Positions 1-9,690 of a stretch of 64,000 bases of DNA are shown in pieces (position 1 is the stretch's first letter; the number at the start of each line of letters is the position of its first letter). The notes beneath the pieces are model-generated. The model saw only the letters and a list, made by a program, of their open reading frames with translations. It made no database searches and had not been told where the DNA came from. The stretch is from Dromiciops gliroides (taxonomy: Eukaryota > Chordata > Mammalia > Microbiotheria > Microbiotheriidae): contig NC_057867.1 of assembly GCF_019393635.1 (NCBI RefSeq), positions 54,529,143 to 54,593,142 on the forward strand. The letters are read 5' to 3'. The translations under genes were made by a program, and so were the position numbers.

Positions 1-464
1 GTTTTGCTTCTTACCCCTGCCTCCCCCAATGTGCCCTCCCTTTTATCAGTCCCCTGACTTTTCTTTACCCTTTTCTCCCCTCCTTCTATCAGTCCCCCTT
101 TTCCCCTTTCTATTTTACTTCCCTAAAGAATATGATAAGTTTCTTTATCCAAATGAATGTATATGTTATTCCCTCTTTGAATCAAATCTAGTGAGAGTAA
201 GGTTGAAGCAGTGTTCACCCCTCCCTTATTTCCCTCTATTGTAATAGATTTTTTGCACCTCTTCATATGATGTAATTCACCCCATTCCACCTTCCCTTTC
301 CTCTTCTCCCCATAAACTACTTTTTAACCCCTTAATTTTCTTTATATCATCACATCAAAGACAGTTTATATTTATACCCTCTGTGTATAATCCTTCTGTC
401 TGCCCAAATATATATATATATAGTTCTCAAGAGTAATAAGTATTATTTTCCTGTGTAGGAATGT
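1..464 (-). mobile_element. L1 spacer downstream of ORF1 (fragment)
   Basis: Pyrimidine-rich on the plus strand, so purine-rich on the minus strand. Read on the minus strand it aligns by eye with the purine-rich spacer after the L1 ORF1 relic at about 50,560-51,020 (shared words such as aaccttactctca and gggactgata). It continues, across the solo LTR at 465-836, into the ORF1 relic to its right. Short plus-strand frames in it are compositional. Confidence 0.6.
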
Positions 465-836
465 TGTAACGATTGGAATGATGCCCCCTGCTGGAGACTT
501 ACTGTAGAAGAGTTCCACCCATGAAGCGAAGGTCTTTGAGGGCAAGACCAGGAGTCTTTTCTTTGGTGTCAGGAAGAGACGTTGGGTAGTGGGAGGAAGA
601 AGGAAGAGACTGGCGCTCTGTCTCGGGCTATCTTTCCTGAGGACTCTGGTGGAGAGCGGAGCTAGGAATGTGCTCTCCCTTTAATAGATAGAAATCTAGG
701 CCTTTCTCTCTCTTTACCAAATTTTTATTCTCCTTAATAAATGTTTAAAAGTCTAACTCTTGCTAAAGCTTATAATTTATTGGCGACCACTCATTAGATA
801 TTTTAGACAGTTTAGCTAGAATTTTAGCCCTTAACA
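465..836 (+). mobile_element. Solo LTR of an endogenous retrovirus (copy 1)
   Basis: A 372-bp unit beginning TG and ending CA, flanked on both sides by the 4-bp duplication ATGT (461-464 and 837-840). It carries an AATAAA polyadenylation signal in its 3' third. A close relative lies in the same direction at 4492-4865. No gag, pol or env sequence is attached, so it is a recombined solo LTR. The 4-bp duplication fits a class I (ERV1-type) element. It sits inside the spacer of an older minus-strand L1. It is a fossil of moderate age. Confidence 0.85.
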
Positions 837-1252
837 ATGTAAACAGTTTAACCTTATTGAATTACTTTTTTCCCCCATTTACCTTTTTAAACTTCTCTTG
901 AGTCTTGTATGTTAAGATCAAATTTTCTATTTAGTTCTGGTCTTTTCATCAGGAAACTTTAAAAGTCCCCTATTTTATTGAATGTCCATCTTTTCCCCCG
1001 AAAGAGAACGCTCATTTTTGCTTGGTAATAGATTCTTGGCTGCAATCCAAGCTTCTTTGCCTTTTGGAATATTATATTCCAAGCCTTGCAATCCGTTAAT
1101 GTTAAAGCTGCCAGGTCTTGAGCAATCCTGAATGTGGCTCCTTGATATTTAAATCGCTTCTTTCTGGCTGCTTGGAAAATTTTCTCCTTCACCTGATATT
1201 TCTGGAATTTGGCTACAATATTCCTTGGAGTTTTCCTTTTGGGGTCTCTTTT

Positions 1253-1412
1253 TTGTTATTTTTGTGTTTTTTTTTTGAGGGGCAATGGGGGTTAAATGAC
1301 TTGCCCAGGGTCACACAGCTAGTAAGTGTCAAGTGTCTGAGGCCGGATTTGAACTCAGGTACTCCTGAATCCAGGGCCAGTGCTTTATCCACTGCACCAC
1401 CTAGCTGCCCCC
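1253..1412 (-). mobile_element. WSINE1-type CORE-SINE
   Basis: Antisense copy with the tRNA-like head (ggggcagctaggtggtgca on the minus strand), the CORE segment and an A-rich tail. It is flanked by a target duplication ttggggtctctttt (left copy 1239-1252). It interrupts the L1 ORF1 relic. Confidence 0.9.
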
Positions 1413-1720
1413 TTGGGGTCTCTTTTAGGAGGTGATTGGTAGATTCTTTCCATGATGATTTTATCCTCTGATTCTGTAATATCAGGGCAGTTCTCCTTGA
1501 TAATTTCCTGGAATATGGTGTCTAGACTCTTTTTCTGATCATGGCTTTCAGGCAGTCCAATAATTCTTATATTGTCTCTCCTGGATCTGTTTTCCAGGTC
1601 ACTTGTCTTTCCAATGAGGTATTTCACATTCTCTTCCATTTTTTCATTCTTTTGATTCTGTTTGACTGACTCCTGGTGTCTCATGGAGTCACCAGCTTCC
1701 AACTGTCCAACTCAAATTTT

Positions 1721-1937
1721 GTATTGATATATTTTGTTTTTAGATCACTTTTGTTTCCCACTGCATCCTTCTCCTCTCCCCCTTTCTTTTTTTTCTTTTT
1801 TTGGTGAGGCAATTGGGGTTAAGTGACTTGCCCAGGGTTACACAGCCAGTAAGTGTTAAGTGTCTGAGGCCGCATTTGAACTCAGGTACTCCTGACTCCA
1901 GGGCCAGTGCTCTATCCACTGCACCATCTAGCTGCCC
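1721..1937 (-). mobile_element. CORE-SINE with extra sequence beyond its A-tail
   Basis: The SINE body occupies about 1795-1937. The 15-bp target duplication tccaactcaaatttt lies at 1706-1720 and again just right of 1937. About 70 bp of non-SINE sequence (1721-1790) therefore lies between the A-tail and the left target copy, inside the inserted unit. This looks like a 3' transduction or a later small insertion. Confidence 0.8.
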
Positions 1938-2142
1938 CTCCAACTCAAATTTTAAGGCATAGTTTTCTTCAGGCAGATTATACACCTCATTTTCCATTTG
2001 GCCAAATGAATTTTTTAAGAAATTGTTTTCTTCAGTCAATCTTTGTGCTTCCTTTTCCAAGCTGCTGATTCTTTTTTCATAATTTTCTTGTGTTGCTTTC
2101 ATTTCTCTCCCCATTTTTTCTTCTACCTCTCTCAATTGATTT

Positions 2143-2285
2143 TGTTTTTTGCAGGGCAATGGGGATTAAGTGACCTGCCCAGGGTTACACAGCTAATAAG
2201 TGTCAAGTGTCTGAGGCTGGATTTGAACTCAGGTCCTCCTGAATCCAGGGCCGGTGCTTTATCCACTGTGCCACCTAGCTGCCCC
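2143..2285 (-). mobile_element. WSINE1-type CORE-SINE
   Basis: Antisense CORE-SINE with the catt-gccc tail variant. It separates the L1 ORF1 relic on its left from a 3' UTR fragment of another L1 on its right. No clear target duplication was seen. Confidence 0.85.
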
Positions 2286-2534
2286 TCTAGCATTTATTTT
2301 GATATGATTTTGAGTTTCACAGTTTTCTCCTTTCCTGCCTCCCCTCCCTAAAACAACAAACAGTTTGATATAGGTTATATATGTACAATCATATAAAATG
2401 TATTTCCATATTAGTCACACTTGTGAAAGAAGAAACAGATCAAAAGGGTAAAAATCATGAAAAAATAAAGTGGAAAAAGTGTGCTTTGATCTGCATTCCG
2501 ATTCCATTGGTTCTTTCTATGGAGGTGGATGGCA
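2286..2534 (-). mobile_element. L1 3' UTR fragment
   Basis: Matches the other marsupial L1 3' ends in this window (gatataggttatatatg, then catatttccatattagtca) seen at 5760, 16000, 24500 and 31750. No coding part remains before the next SINE. Confidence 0.8.
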
Positions 2535-2690
2535 TTTTTTTTGTTTGTTTTTTTGTGGGGCAATGAGCATTAAGTGACTTGCCCAGGGTCACACAGCTAG
2601 TAGGTGTCAAATGTCTGAGGCCGGATTTGAACTCAGGTACTCCTGAATCCAGGGCCGGTGCTTTATCCACTGTGCCACCTAGCTGCCCCC
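2535..2690 (-). mobile_element. WSINE1-type CORE-SINE
   Basis: Full-length antisense copy with head, CORE and a T-rich (A-tail) left end, inserted at the end of the L1 3' UTR fragment. Confidence 0.9.
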
Positions 2691-2979
2691 AAGAGAGAAA
2701 TTTTTTATGCTTTGTATAAGCAATGGCTGAAAATGATTTTTCTTTTCAATCATCCTTGACATAGCAACCAGACAGAAAACATTTTTTAGCAGCCTATATT
2801 TTGCAGCCAGTCTCGATTCCTATCCCAAAGTCATTTGAATTTTTCAACATTTCTTGTGTCCTTCAGGAACATGATTGCAGCACCATGTTCCCCACCCATC
2901 CTTTGTCACATACCTGGCTGCCAAGAAAACAGGGGACTTTAAGACAGATTTTTCAGCTTGTGAAAAAAAGATGCTAATT

Positions 2980-3400
2980 TGACAATAATAATAATTGCTA
3001 GCATTTATAGCATGCCTGAAGTTTTGCATAGCATTTTTTTTGCAGGGCAATGAGGGTTAAGTGACTTGCCCAGAGTCACACAGCTAATAAGTGTCAAGTG
3101 TCTGAGGCCAGATTTGAACTTAGGTCCTCCTGAATCCAGGGCTAGTGCTCTATCCACTGCACCATCTAGCTACCCCCTGCATAGCATTTTAGACATGTCA
3201 TCTCATTTGATCCTCACAACAACTCTAGGGGGAAGATGTTATCATGACCCCCATTTTATAGATGGGGAATTTGAAGCTGAGAGAGGTTAAGTGACTTGTC
3301 CAGGCTCAAAGGGGACTACTAAGTGTCTGAGGCAGGATTTGAACTCAGGTCTTCCTGACTCCAAGTCCAGAGCTCTATATACTGCACCACCTAGCTGACT
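2980..3400 (-). mobile_element. Old THER1/MIR SINE split by a younger SINE
   Basis: Antisense MIR-type sequence (tcatttgatcctcacaac, then gaagctgagagaggttaag). It is interrupted at 3032-3177 by a CORE-SINE with target duplication tgcatagcatttt on both sides. Confidence 0.8.
3032..3177 (-). mobile_element. WSINE1-type CORE-SINE
   Basis: Antisense copy nested in the older MIR. The tgcatagcatttt duplication shows a clean retroposition event. Confidence 0.9.
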
Positions 3401-3604
3401 GGTGTGCATTTAAATATGCATATGTATGTATGTATATTTTAAAATCTTGAGTTTTCATACCAAATAAAATGGGTATTTTCATATACATAGTAAACTAGAA
3501 AAAGATTTTACATGAAACTGCTTACCTCTTTTATATAAATCCTGCTTTTCTGTTTAAATATATGTTTAACCTGCAGCTTTCAAAGTTGCCCTGCTTACAT
3601 GTGC

Positions 3605-3790
3605 CTCCTTCTTGCCTGCCTTCTCTTCTCCTCTCCTCTCCTCTCTTCTCTCCTCTCCTCTTCTTTTCCCTTACTTTCATTTATCTACATATTCATTCAT
3701 TCATTTCATTCATTTTTTATTCATTCATTCATTCATCCATCCATCCATCCATCCATCCATCCATCCATCCACCCTTTCATTTATTTATTT
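3605..3790. repeat. Compound microsatellite (CT-rich, ATTC, ATCC)
   Basis: A C/T-rich run is followed by ATTC units and about nine ATCC units ending near 3771. Overlapping serine/histidine/isoleucine-rich frames here come only from the repeat. Confidence 0.9.
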
Positions 3791-3794
3791 GGTT

Positions 3795-3912
3795 GGTTTT
3801 TTTGGTGGGGCAATGAGGGTTAAGTGACTTGCCCAGGGTCACACAGCTAGTAAGGGTCAAATGTCTGAGGCTGGATTTGAATTCAGGTCCTTCTGAATCC
3901 AGGGCCGATGCT
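3795..3912 (-). mobile_element. CORE-SINE, 5'-truncated
   Basis: Antisense copy missing its tRNA-like head; it stops at ccgatgct. The next SINE is inserted directly beside it. Confidence 0.85.
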
Positions 3913-3925
3913 CTTCCTTTCTTTT

Positions 3926-4115
3926 TTCTTTTCTTTTTTTTTTTTAGTCAAGGTTTTTGTTTTGTTTTGTTTTGTTTTTTGCGGGGCAATGGGAGTTAAG
4001 TGACTTGCCCAGGGTCACACAGCTAGTAAGTGTCAAGTGTCTGAGGCCGGATTTGAACTCAGGTACTCCTGAATCCAGGGCCAGCGCTTTAACCACTGTG
4101 CCATCTAGCTGCCCC
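3926..4115 (-). mobile_element. WSINE1-type CORE-SINE with long tail
   Basis: Complete antisense copy with a long TTTTG-rich tail. Target duplication ctcttcctttctttt lies at 3911-3925 and 4116-4130. Confidence 0.9.
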
Positions 4116-4491
4116 CTCTTCCTTTCTTTTAAAAAAGATGCCTCAATGACCCCTTTTTCTTTTCTTTTCCCACTATCCTCTTCTTATTTCCTTAGAAGGG
4201 AGATTAAGGGATCATCCAGGGCATTCCACAGTATTCTAAAAGCTGCCAAATTCTTTCTGTGTTGTGCTACTACACAGTCAAAAGCATCTAGGCAGTTTCC
4301 TAGCCCCCTAAATGTCCCAGCAATGGATCACCATATTATTTGAGTACCCCAAAACTTCCAGGGGCATTCTGGGCTCATGCTCCTGAGATGGCCCTCATAA
4401 GTTCATTCAGCTTTCCTACAGGCACAGACTCTAAGTAATAAATTAGTAATCATCACTGCCTTTTGAGAGCTCAGACTTGTGGGTATTATAC

Positions 4492-4865
4492 TGTAATGAT
4501 TAGAATGACGCCACCTGCTGGAGACTTGCTGTAGAAAAGCTGCACCATGAGTCGAAAGTCTCTGAGGGCAAGACCATGTGTCTTTTTTTTTGGTGTCAGG
4601 AAGTGACGTTCACTGGTGGGAGGAAGAAGGGGGAGCCGGGTGCTCTGACTTGCTCTTTTTCCTCAGGACTCTGGCAGAGAGGGTAGCTAGAAATGCGCTC
4701 TCCCTTGGATAGAGAGATGAATCTTGGCGTTTTTCTCTCTCTTTACCAAATTCTTATTCTCCTTAATAAATGCTTAAAAGCCTAACTCTTGCTAAAGCTT
4801 ATAATTTATTGGCGACCACTCATTAGATACTTTAGACAGTTTAGCTAGAATTTTAGCCCTTAACA
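4492..4865 (+). mobile_element. Solo LTR of an endogenous retrovirus (copy 2)
   Basis: Begins TG, ends CA and is flanked by ATAC on both sides (4488-4491 and 4866-4869). It is clearly the same family as 465-836, including the 3' block ggcgaccactcattaga. Because each copy has its own 4-bp duplication, these are two separate insertions, not the two ends of one provirus. The intervening sequence is L1 and SINE, not retroviral. Confidence 0.85.
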
Positions 4866-4875
4866 ATACAGTATA

Positions 4876-4947
4876 CAGGGTGTCCCAAAAGTTTAACTGC
4901 AATGCTTTAATAGCTCACAACTGCACTGAGACTTTTGGGACCCCCTG
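4876..4947. mobile_element. Mariner-type MITE
   Basis: A near-palindrome of about 72 bp. The left end is cagggtgtcccaaaagt and the right end is its near-complement acttttgggaccccctg, and the unit is flanked by TA on both sides. This is the form of a short Tc1/mariner-derived, non-autonomous element with no coding capacity. It lies 10 bp right of the second solo LTR. Confidence 0.8.
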
Positions 4948-5118
4948 TATCTAGCTAATCCTCATTCGCACCACTGTTAAACATAATACTATGCTTCCCT
5001 CATCTGTCAGATTAGAAAATGGAGCCATAGAAATTTTAAAAGATTTTCCTAATGCTAGGATTAAAGAAAATTTGAGGAATTCATATGACAGATTACCTAA
5101 GAATTTGATCATTATATA

Positions 5119-5271
5119 TATATATATATATATTTGCAGGGCAATGGGGGTTAAGTGACTTGCCCAGGGTCACACAGCCAGTAAGTATCAAGTGTCTGAG
5201 GCCAGATTTGAACTCAGGAACTCCTGAATCTAGGGCCGGTGCTTTATCCACTGCACCACCTAGCCGCCCCC
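5119..5271 (-). mobile_element. CORE-SINE, first of a same-site pair
   Basis: Antisense copy whose tail has become a (TA)n run. Target word gatcattatat is at 5107-5117 and 5272-5282. Confidence 0.9.
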
Positions 5272-5286
5272 GATCATTATATTTTT

Positions 5287-5450
5287 TTATTTTTTTATTT
5301 TTTTGGTTTTTTTGCTGGGCAATGGGGGCTAAGTGACTTGCCCAGGGTCACACAGCTAGTAAGTGTCAAGTGCCTGAGGCCGGATTTGAACTCAGGTCCT
5401 CCTGAATCCAGGGCCGGTGCTTTATCCACTGTGCCACCTAGCTGCCCCTG
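5287..5450 (-). mobile_element. CORE-SINE, second of a same-site pair
   Basis: Antisense copy lying between the second (5272-5282) and third (5451-5461) copies of gatcattatat. It differs from its neighbour at several positions, so it is a separate insertion. Confidence 0.9.
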
Positions 5451-5544
5451 GATCATTATATTTTTAGAAGTGTCCATGACAGGCATCGATCACCTCTGTT
5501 AGAATGATATTACAGTGCTCAGTAATGACAAACTCTGTGTATTT

Positions 5545-5690
5545 TTTTTTTTTTGTGGGGCAATGGGGGTTAAATGACTTGCCCAGGGTCACACAGCTAG
5601 TAAGTGTCGAGTATCTGAGTCCGGATTTGAACTTAGGTCCTCCTGAATCCAGGCCTGGTGCCTCATCTGTTGCGCCACCTAGCTGCCCCC
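5545..5690 (-). mobile_element. WSINE1-type CORE-SINE
   Basis: Antisense copy with target duplication ctctgtgtatt on both sides. Confidence 0.9.
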
Positions 5691-5759
5691 CTCTGTGTAT
5701 TCTTTTAAGATTATACTTTCAGGGATCATTTCTATGGTATGTTACTAAAAATAATGTTT

Positions 5760-6137
5760 AAATAGTGTTTTTTCCAATTAAATGTAAAGACAAATTTTAA
5801 AATTAATTTAAACAAATTTTTAGTTCAATATTTTCTCCTTCCCACCCTCACCTCCCCCTTCCCTTAGATGGTAAGCAATTGAATATAGGTTATATATGTG
5901 CAATCATGTAAAACATATTTCCATATTAGTCATGTTGTGAAAGGAAAAACATGAAAAAAAATAAGGAAAGTGAAAATAGTATGTGTTGCTCTGCATTCAG
6001 AGGCCATGAGTCCTTTCTCTGGAGGTGAAAAGCATTTTCCATCTTGAGTCCTTTGTAATTGTCTCGGATCACTGAATTGCTGAGAAGAACTAAGTCGTTC
6101 ATAGTTAATCATCACACACTGTTGCTGTTACTAAAAC
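5760..6137 (-). mobile_element. L1 3' end fragment
   Basis: Minus-strand L1 3' UTR and the last bases of ORF2, with the gatataggtt-like word (here gaatataggttatatatg), catatttccatattagtca and the gtcctttctctggaggtg block. 5'-truncated. Confidence 0.8.
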
Positions 6138-6189
6138 ACTGTGTATTCTTTATTATCCTTTTCCAAGGTGTTCACTGCTGTGGACAACT

Positions 6190-6440
6190 CTCCTCCTATT
6201 TGTTGTTGTTGTTTTTGAGTTGTTTCAGTCACTTCTGACTCTTACTGATCCTGTGTGATATTTTCTTGGTAAAGATAATGGAGTGGTTTGCCATTTCCTT
6301 TTCTAGTGGATTAAGGTAAATAGAGGTTAAATTACTTCCCCAGAGTCACACAGCTAGTAAGTGTCTGAGTTCAGATTTGAACTCAGGTCTTCCTGACTCC
6401 AGATCCTATGCTCTATCCACTGAGCCATCTAGTAGCTTCC
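6190..6440 (-). mobile_element. Mar1-type CORE-SINE with RTE-like tail
   Basis: Antisense and longer than the WSINE1-type copies. It has the extra tail block ggagtggtttgccatttcc and an ending like that of RTE/BovB LINEs, then the CORE and the tRNA-like head. Divergent, so older than the WSINE1-type copies. Confidence 0.8.
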
Positions 6441-7362
6441 ATCCTACTCTTAGGAATTATCAATTATTGTTTAAGACAGGGAGGATAATTATCTTATTTA
6501 ATCTTACAAGGTAAGTGTGCTTTAAATTAATAAATTCAAGTTAATTTTGTGAGAAAGTATGATTAAAGAAAAGCAATGATATAATAGTAAGAGACATTTC
6601 AGGTTGGAAGGTCATAAGACAATCAACTACATAATATTTTATGGATATATATATATAATTTACATGACTATAGAAAACATTAATTGTTAATCTGTAAGTG
6701 TTCAGCCTTTTCTTTTTTTTTTTTACTTCTGTTGACACCCCCCTCCCCCAGCCTTGCTATGGTTCATCTTGATCCTTTTATTTAAATTTCTGACTCTGAT
6801 CCAGTATCTGAGTAGAAATATGGTGACAGAAAAGCTTGCTAACTTTTGTTCCTAAAGTTTTCTCCTTCCCCTTCACCCTTTCTTTCTTCCTGTATTCCTC
6901 CTCCTTCTTCTCTTCTTCCTCCTTTTTCTCTTCCTTCTCCTTCTCCTCCTTTTAATAAATGTACAGGAATTCACATGTGATCTAGGCCACGCAGAACCAA
7001 GTTTCAGAACTAGAAGGAAATTAGACATTCATAGTCTAACATTTAACTGAAAGGAAGCTTTTAAAGCAATAAAAAAGGAAGGCTACTCAGCAAGAATATA
7101 GCACCATTTTAGCTGTGTGTGGTTTCTTTGCCTTCATGTTTATCAGAGTGGGACAGTGGTCAGAAGCATTGTGCGTATGTGTCAAGAGGAGCCTCTTATT
7201 TTCCCTGTTCTTTGATCACCAAGAAGGTTTTGAGCCTTAGTCTCCTGGATGCCTCAAGGGTAGTTTTAATAACTTAAAAACATTTCTCTAGTCTACCTGG
7301 GCAATGGGCTACATGTTGCTTCTCCAAGCAACCACCCCTTGGTCGCAAGGTCCTAAAGATCT
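6441..7362. other. Unassigned non-coding sequence
   Basis: AT-rich unique sequence with a C/T-rich run (6860-6950). No recognisable exon, repeat family or RNA gene was seen. Confidence 0.5.
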
Positions 7363-7376
7363 TCTCAATGACTTTC

Positions 7377-7524
7377 CTTTTTTTTTTTATGGGGCAATGG
7401 GGGTTAAGTGACTTGCCCAGGGTCACACAGCTAGTAAGTGTCAAGTGTCTGAGGCCGGATTTGAACTCAGGTACTCCTGAATCCAGGGCCGGTGCTTTAT
7501 CCACTGTGCCACCTAGCTGCTCCC
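7377..7524 (-). mobile_element. WSINE1-type CORE-SINE
   Basis: Antisense copy with target duplication tctcaatgactttc (7363-7376 and 7525-7538). Confidence 0.9.
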
Positions 7525-7759
7525 TCTCAATGACTTTCTACCACTGAAATGGCCTGAGAGCTGTTATTGGATAACCCTGGCCTTGGGGATGACAGCAACC
7601 TGGCATACCTTAATGAGAGTAGAATAAAAACAAAAACAGAAAGTTAAAAAAACCCATTAAGCAATGTAACAACCCCTTGAAGGAGTAACCAAATTTGGAG
7701 AACAAAGACTAGATTCTAAGTTTGGTCTCCCCATTAGAAGCATTGCATCTTGAATCTTT

Positions 7760-7909
7760 TTTTTTTGTTTTTAGTGAGGCAATTGGGGTTAAGTGACTTG
7801 CCCAGGGTCACACAGCTAGTAAGTGTTATGTGTCTGAGGCTGGATTTGAACTCAGGTACTCCTGACTCCAGGGCCAGTGCTCTATCCACTGCACCATCTA
7901 GCTGCCCCT
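7760..7909 (-). mobile_element. CORE-SINE, AATTGCCTCAC tail variant
   Basis: Antisense copy of the tail subfamily ending in caattgcctcact. Its target duplication is imperfect (tcttgaatctt / tcttggatctt). Confidence 0.85.
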
Positions 7910-9690
7910 GAGTCTTGGATCTTAATGATTGATATGGTCTATGTCATAGGTGAGACCAAATCTTTGTAATTTATATTCTAACATGTAAAGTGGTGACGAT
8001 GAGCAAACGAAACACCAGGAACATCAGGGCCATGAAGTAGACAATGACACTTCTGGTAGTCACTAATCCTCATCACAGGTCAGGGTCATCCATAATAAGG
8101 TACCCAAGAGGTTGTTACCCTCTTGCTCATGGACCTGCCCGGTATTACCACTCAAAGAGCATTCCTAGCCTACCAATCAGGATCTCTCCCTAATTGGGAA
8201 CCCGTTGGTGGGGAGAGGTGGGAAGTACCAAATTTTTGTCTCTTTAGTGAATTCTGCTGTTGAAAGACTGCTTTCCTTCTTCAATGGGGAGTGGGTAAGA
8301 TTGTTTTAGCTCCTCTGTTATCAGAAAGCAAGGTGCCTCTCAATAAGTCTACCCCATGGTCCTTCAAGTCTTTGATATAAAGGAACTTTCCAATTACCAC
8401 ATAGCACTATATTGGCAGCAATGTGGAGGGACCCTGTAAATTTCTGATTATAGTAAGCAAAGGTCTAAAGGGGGCCTGCCTGCAACACTGCCTCCTGTTT
8501 CAGGGGCAAGCACTGCCCTGGATGCTGCTGCTCTTATGTATAGACAGGGACTAAGCACTATTGTGGTCACTACCACTGGCTGACCCCTGTGTTGGAGTTG
8601 GGTGCTACTGCTCCTCCTATGTTAGACTCTGGGAATGCCTCCAAGACTAAAAACCTCCACCTTAGCATCACTGTTGATCAAGAAGAATAACACTTGCTCA
8701 CTGTTGATCACTCACGCCTGAGAAGAGACACAAAACTAAAAAGACACTCCAGTTATGTGGGTTATGTGGGTCAGTACACATGTTTTATCTATGTTTGGGC
8801 AGTTGTCAAATCTACTGCGGTAGGGCAGGGCACCTGGGACCTCATCTGGTGCTGGACACCATATCCCAAGTTCCCCTGAGAAAGTTAAAATTCATAGTTC
8901 TAGAGTAAGAGTAGATGCTGGCTCTCCTTTTAAAGTAATGTCCCTATCCCTCACCTCAGCAAATCAAATGGGGGCATACTTGCCATATTTGTCCATATAC
9001 TCAACTCTGGAAAAGTCTTGAGGGTTCTGAGGAGACTTGGGTTCTTTCTTTTGAAGTGTCTATTCCAGTGCTCTGCCCCAAAGAGTATCAAGAAAGACCA
9101 TGTGGTTAAATCTCTCAATGGCTTCCCAAAAGCCATATCAAAGAGTTCCAATCTACTCAGGAGTATCCTAGCATATTCCTTTCCCCTTCCCTTTCCTTGA
9201 TTTTTGTAAAATAATACATATATAACAAAACAATATTTTTTCTGATCTTCACAACCTCTCAAAGTTCCCCTAAAGAATTTTGCACAAGAGGTAGAATAAT
9301 TGCAGCTTTGCTCACAGTCCAACACTATGAAGTTGAAGCAGGTAACAATCTGATGACTTAAGAGCAGGGAAGGCTAATACCTGATGCCTAATATATTCAT
9401 TCAGTCCTTCCTCCTCTGACAAGCCCCCTGGCAAGATCCATAAGCTTGTGCTCTGAGATCTACTCAACAATTTCCTTGCTGCTGCTGTAGTTTCTGTCAG
9501 CACACATTGCTTCTTCCCCTACCTACCCCACCAGTCTGTGCCAACACACAGAAAAACTCAGCTGTATTGCCCCCCCTCCTCATTCCCTATCCCTGCGCAA
9601 AGGAAATGGAAACATAGGAAAGCGTAAGCATGTGGCATTGGGAGCTGAAATGTAGTGCTTTAGTAGTACTCAGAGAAATAAAGAATAGAG
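7910..9690. other. Unassigned non-coding sequence
   Basis: No young SINE and no L1 motif. Open frames up to 124 codons on the minus strand (8951-9325) have no recognisable domain, no continuation and no promoter-like context, and are treated as chance. The stretch may contain old, unrecognised repeats. Confidence 0.45.

Larger units (their letters stand above)
837..2142 (-). mobile_element. L1 ORF1 relic with spacer, cut by two SINEs
   Basis: Minus-strand pieces in ORF1 order are: a coiled-coil segment at 2142-1940 (heptad-like, with LTEENNFLKNSF); an RRM segment at 1720-1413 (RRDNIRIIGLPE); and the C-terminal domain at 1252-959 (IAQDLAALTLTDCKAWNIIF). L1 ORF1p is the trimeric RNA-binding chaperone of the retrotransposon. 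SINEs at 1721-1937 and 1253-1412 break it. ORF2 is not attached. It is an old, dead copy. Confidence 0.85.

Noticed and set aside
1118-1435. Many 60-130 codon frames with LPRVTQLVSVKCLRPDLNSG or its antisense, across the window
   Set aside because: They are translations of the CORE-SINE in either direction, repeated at every SINE copy. Not genes.
3562-3827. Ser/His/Ile-rich overlapping frames
   Set aside because: Produced by the CT/ATTC/ATCC microsatellite.
465-4865. A complete provirus bounded by the two LTRs
   Set aside because: Each LTR has its own 4-bp duplication and the interior is L1 and SINE sequence.
8951-9325. 124-codon open frame on the minus strand
   Set aside because: No recognisable domain and an opposite-strand frame of similar length; treated as chance.
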